Position numbers and translations under genes: made by a program
IMG/VR virus record: IMGVR_UViG_3300021197_001730
Coordinates: 1-29,870 of that record
Length of the DNA stretch: 29,870 nucleotides
Direction: 5' to 3' (one strand)
Source: a virus
Shown here: positions 27,395 through 29,870 of the stretch, piece after piece
How positions within the stretch are numbered: position 1 is the stretch's first letter
How the letters are laid out: every line of letters starts with the position of its first letter
Notes under the pieces: model-generated
Told to the model about the DNA's origin: nothing
The model's database searches: none
Seen by the model: the letters and a program-made list of their open reading frames with translations, nothing else

Positions 27395-29431
27395 TTATGA
27401 ATTTGGGCTAACAACTGCTGTGCGATCTTTAGCAGGTGTTGCTTTAGCAAGGTCAAGCTCTTTGTAAGCAATATCTGCTCTAGTTTCAGAGTCGAAGTCC
27501 TTGCGTTCTTCTTCACTATACTTAGAAGCAACATCAACCTCAGACTTAGCTTTATCTAGCTTCAATCTTTCAGCATCTATTTGTGCTCTGTATTGTGATT
27601 CTTGTTCTTGTAACGCCACTTTGCGTTCTTCAAGTTCTATTTGCTTCATTGCAATTTGTTGTTGCATTTGTTGCATTGGATCTGGTGGTGGTGGCTGTAC
27701 TTGATCTGGTGGTGTTAAGTATGTGTCCACATCTTTTATACCAAGATTTAACAATGCGTTTCTTAGCATTGCGTACTTATTTTGTGCCGTATAAAATTGT
27801 TGTATGCCTGGGTCTTGAGAAAGCATTGCGTGTAGTGTTTGATACTTTTGTGCTTCTCTCTCTTGGTCTCCATAACCTAATTTGAAAGCAACTTCTACAT
27901 CTCGTCTTTCTGCCCAATCTTTTGGATTTATTTCAACGTAGTTTCCTGCGACAGCAACAATTTTTTCAGAAGATTCGTTCTCAATTGCAAGTCTGTACAC
28001 TTCTAAAAATAAAGGTTTAAGAAAATTGTTTGCAAAATTTCTTGCTATAATTTTAGATCGTTGTTGAGACAGGCTTACTAAATTTTCAACCATTGCAGCA
28101 GAGTTTTGCTTGCTCACTGCATCTTTATTTAAACCTTGTGAAAGTTTAGATATGCCACTTGTATTTTCTGCGTCTTCTTCTAGTTGGCGCATTGATTGAA
28201 ACACAAATGGGTTCAATTGGTTCTGAAGTAGTGGAGTTACACCATCGGGTCTTGTTACATTAACAATACCGCCAAGTCTATTATCTAACAATTCTCGGGG
28301 ATTTGTAAGTGAGCCTTTTGCTACTAGATATCTTGGATTAGTAGTAACTGACGCATGATCTAAAATCGAACGCATTAATGCAGTTCTTGCATTCTGTGTG
28401 GGAACAATTTTATCTGCAAAATTTTCGCCATGAAATGCGTGTGAAACTGGAATCGGTGTAAATACTAAAAATGGTCTTTTGTCTACCTGTTCTGTATCTA
28501 AAAGAGTATTTCCAGCAGACAGCACTTTAAATAAACGTGGTATGCCATCACCATCCATGTCAGCTTCAACATACGACTCATAGACAATAACTTCTTGCAT
28601 TTGTTCTTGTCTGTGGTGTTCGTCAGGTGTTAGTTTTTGTGGTCCTGTCTGTTCGTGTCTATAGTATTTTTCATCAAAATTTTCGCCAAGCGGATCTTCA
28701 TCGCTACTAATAGCTGCTACTAACTCTTGGTCAAAACCCATAGCTATTAAGTCTGCTTTTTTCATCTTTCTTCTGTGAGCAACAAAACCGTCATCTATTG
28801 CTGCAGACATAGGGTTTATTATAAATTCTTCAGGTGGAATAATATCTAATTTTACTTGGCTACTATTTGCAGATCTTACAATCGTACCCGACAATAATCC
28901 TGTGTCGTTCTCATTTAAATTGATTACATTTTCAACATCGTTTTGTGCAACGAGCATGTCAACTTCATCAGTTGTTAGCCCTTCAAATTCTTCTTCAATA
29001 GTTTGCGTATTTTGATCCCAATATACTTTTGCAACACCATTTCTAGCCATTAAGCCATCATGAATAATATCTCTAAAAACTGAAAAACCATCATTTTGTC
29101 GATGTATTATGTAGTTTGTGTAAGTAGTGCAAACTCTAGACATTTCGACATCTTCAGGTCCTTGTGGACTAAACTCAACTACGTCTGTTCCAGCTGAAAA
29201 TGTTTCTAATAGTAGCGCTTTTAAGCCTTCAACATTGTCATAAACATCTTGGGAAATATAAGAGCTGTTGCCGTTTGATTGTCTCTCTGGTAATTCTGCG
29301 TGGTAGTACCGAAGCATTTGCTGGCGCTCTTCACTCAGATCGCCGTCGGAATAACCTATTGAACCTTTAATCTCGTCTCTAACGAGTGCCAATAGCTCAT
29401 CTTCGGTAAGTGCCTTGAATGTTTCAGCCAT
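27395..29431 (-). CDS. Portal protein (P22-type)
   Basis: Forms the dodecameric ring for DNA entry and exit (678 aa). The N-terminal half (ISQDVYDNVEGLKALLLETF, SVFRDIIHDGLMARNGVAKV) and the middle (DIIPPEEFIINPMSAAIDDG, PIPVSHAFHGENFADKIVPT) are the wing and clip segments of the P22-like portals, followed by the crown LKPLFLEVYRLAIENESSEK. The C-terminal part is a long Gln-rich coiled coil (PDPMQQMQQQIAMKQIELEE), like the P22 barrel, after a Pro-rich link. Longer than T7 gp8 (536) and of another family. Starts by TAATG overlap with the terminase gene. Confidence 0.9.
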   Translation of the reverse strand: MAETFKALTEDELLALVRDEIKGSIGYSDGDLSEERQQMLRYYHAELPERQSNGNSSYISQDVYDNVEGLKALLLETFSAGTDVVEFSPQGPEDVEMSRVCTTYTNYIIHRQNDGFSVFRDIIHDGLMARNGVAKVYWDQNTQTIEEEFEGLTTDEVDMLVAQNDVENVINLNENDTGLLSGTIVRSANSSQVKLDIIPPEEFIINPMSAAIDDGFVAHRRKMKKADLIAMGFDQELVAAISSDEDPLGENFDEKYYRHEQTGPQKLTPDEHHRQEQMQEVIVYESYVEADMDGDGIPRLFKVLSAGNTLLDTEQVDKRPFLVFTPIPVSHAFHGENFADKIVPTQNARTALMRSILDHASVTTNPRYLVAKGSLTNPRELLDNRLGGIVNVTRPDGVTPLLQNQLNPFVFQSMRQLEEDAENTSGISKLSQGLNKDAVSKQNSAAMVENLVSLSQQRSKIIARNFANNFLKPLFLEVYRLAIENESSEKIVAVAGNYVEINPKDWAERRDVEVAFKLGYGDQEREAQKYQTLHAMLSQDPGIQQFYTAQNKYAMLRNALLNLGIKDVDTYLTPPDQVQPPPPDPMQQMQQQIAMKQIELEERKVALQEQESQYRAQIDAERLKLDKAKSEVDVASKYSEEERKDFDSETRADIAYKELDLAKATPAKDRTAVVSPNS

Positions 29432-29870
29432 TATATTGCCTCACTGTAATATTCATCATTTATAGGGACTGGTTCCCAGCCTTGTTGGTGTGCGTAATTG
29501 ACAAAAGCTAAAGACATAACACAGTCGTCATGACATCCTGCTTCTGCTTCCATGCCACCTGTTTCTGTTTCAATGTAAGTAAGCATTTCGCGTAGCGTTA
29601 ACTTGTCATTAATCTCTATGCTGTCTAATCGCAAAGATGCGCGCAGTTCATTTATAGCAAGTGGCTTACTTTTTGCTGTTGTCGTAAAACCAAGCTTTAT
29701 TGTTTCTTTGTCACTTAATTTATCAACAATTATTTCTGTATAAAAATTTGAGTAATTATAATCTTTATATAATCTTGTGCATGTTAACAAACCGTGCGAA
29801 TTGTTCTCGCAAATTATATGTGCATAGTTGTAAAACTGTCCAAGTCGTAGCAGCACCTCTGCAAAATAAT
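29431..29870 (-). CDS. terL: Terminase large subunit, C-terminal part (5' end outside the window)
   Basis: DNA-packaging motor nuclease domain. The frame is open to the window edge (YFAEVLLRLGQFYNYAHIIC before ENNSHG), so only about 145 C-terminal residues are present and the GTG at 29856 is not the true start. ENNSHG is the Glu-bearing motif II of the RNase H-like nuclease and GCHDDCVMSLAFV is the Asp-Asp motif III. TTTAKSKPLAINELRASLRL fits the linker between them. The ATPase domain must lie to the right. It overlaps the portal start by TAATG. Confidence 0.92.
   Translation of the reverse strand, partial: YFAEVLLRLGQFYNYAHIICENNSHGLLTCTRLYKDYNYSNFYTEIIVDKLSDKETIKLGFTTTAKSKPLAINELRASLRLDSIEINDKLTLREMLTYIETETGGMEAEAGCHDDCVMSLAFVNYAHQQGWEPVPINDEYYSEAI

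Noticed and set aside
1-29870. CRISPR arrays, insertion sequences or reverse-transcriptase diversity elements
   Set aside because: No regularly spaced direct repeats, no transposase and no reverse transcriptase or template-repeat pair were seen.

Overview
The window is most of the genome of a temperate, tailed (podovirus-like) bacteriophage. It is AT-rich and gene-dense, with many start/stop overlaps. Recognisable replication genes are of the T7 type: single-subunit RNA polymerase, gp2.5-like ssDNA-binding protein, gp3-like Holliday-junction endonuclease, primase-helicase, family A DNA polymerase and 5'-3' exonuclease. The morphogenesis genes are not T7-like: a P22-type portal, a separate scaffold and an SU10/DUF5309-type capsid protein. 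A tyrosine integrase sits beside a 66-bp copy of the 3' part of a tRNA-Arg(ACG) gene, the likely attP. That tRNA sequence resembles alphaproteobacterial tRNA-Arg, and the mix (B12-dependent ribonucleotide reductase, MazG-like protein, short Lys-rich proteins) recalls phages of marine alphaproteobacteria. The host assignment is inference.

Layout. Positions 1-2601, plus strand: three short transcription units of small, mostly acidic, unrecognised proteins. Each unit starts with a copy of the same 38-bp element and ends with an intrinsic terminator. Everything from 2587 to the right edge is on the minus strand and converges on the left block at 2574-2601. Read in transcription order from the right edge: terL (5' part outside the window), portal, small protein, scaffold, capsid, connector genes, fibre genes, lysis genes (membrane proteins, holin, lysozyme), a 20-residue basic protein, integrase, attP, winged-helix regulator, RNA polymerase, ssDNA-binding protein, endonuclease, HTH protein, ThyA-family enzyme, nucleotide kinase, MazG-like enzyme, primase-helicase, DNA polymerase, exonuclease, DUF3310 protein, class II ribonucleotide reductase and two very small proteins.

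How it works together. Two sites strongly resemble T7/SP6 promoters (shared core GCCGCACTWWAG). One lies just upstream of the phage RNA polymerase gene and one upstream of the ribonucleotide reductase gene, each right after an intrinsic terminator. This suggests that the polymerase amplifies its own synthesis and then drives the nucleotide genes. The ThyA-family protein carries an Asp where thymidylate synthases carry the dUMP-selecting Asn, and it resembles T4 dCMP hydroxymethylase around the active site. With the adjacent MazG-like pyrophosphatase and dNMP kinase it could form a pathway that puts hydroxymethylcytosine into phage DNA. This is the most interesting prediction of the window.

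Seven genes shorter than 60 codons were found by hand (1881, 2587, 10133, 10789, 12897, 17287 and 18595). With these included, no stretch longer than about 300 bases lacks a gene. A tail nozzle and internal ejection proteins were not found and probably lie outside the window.
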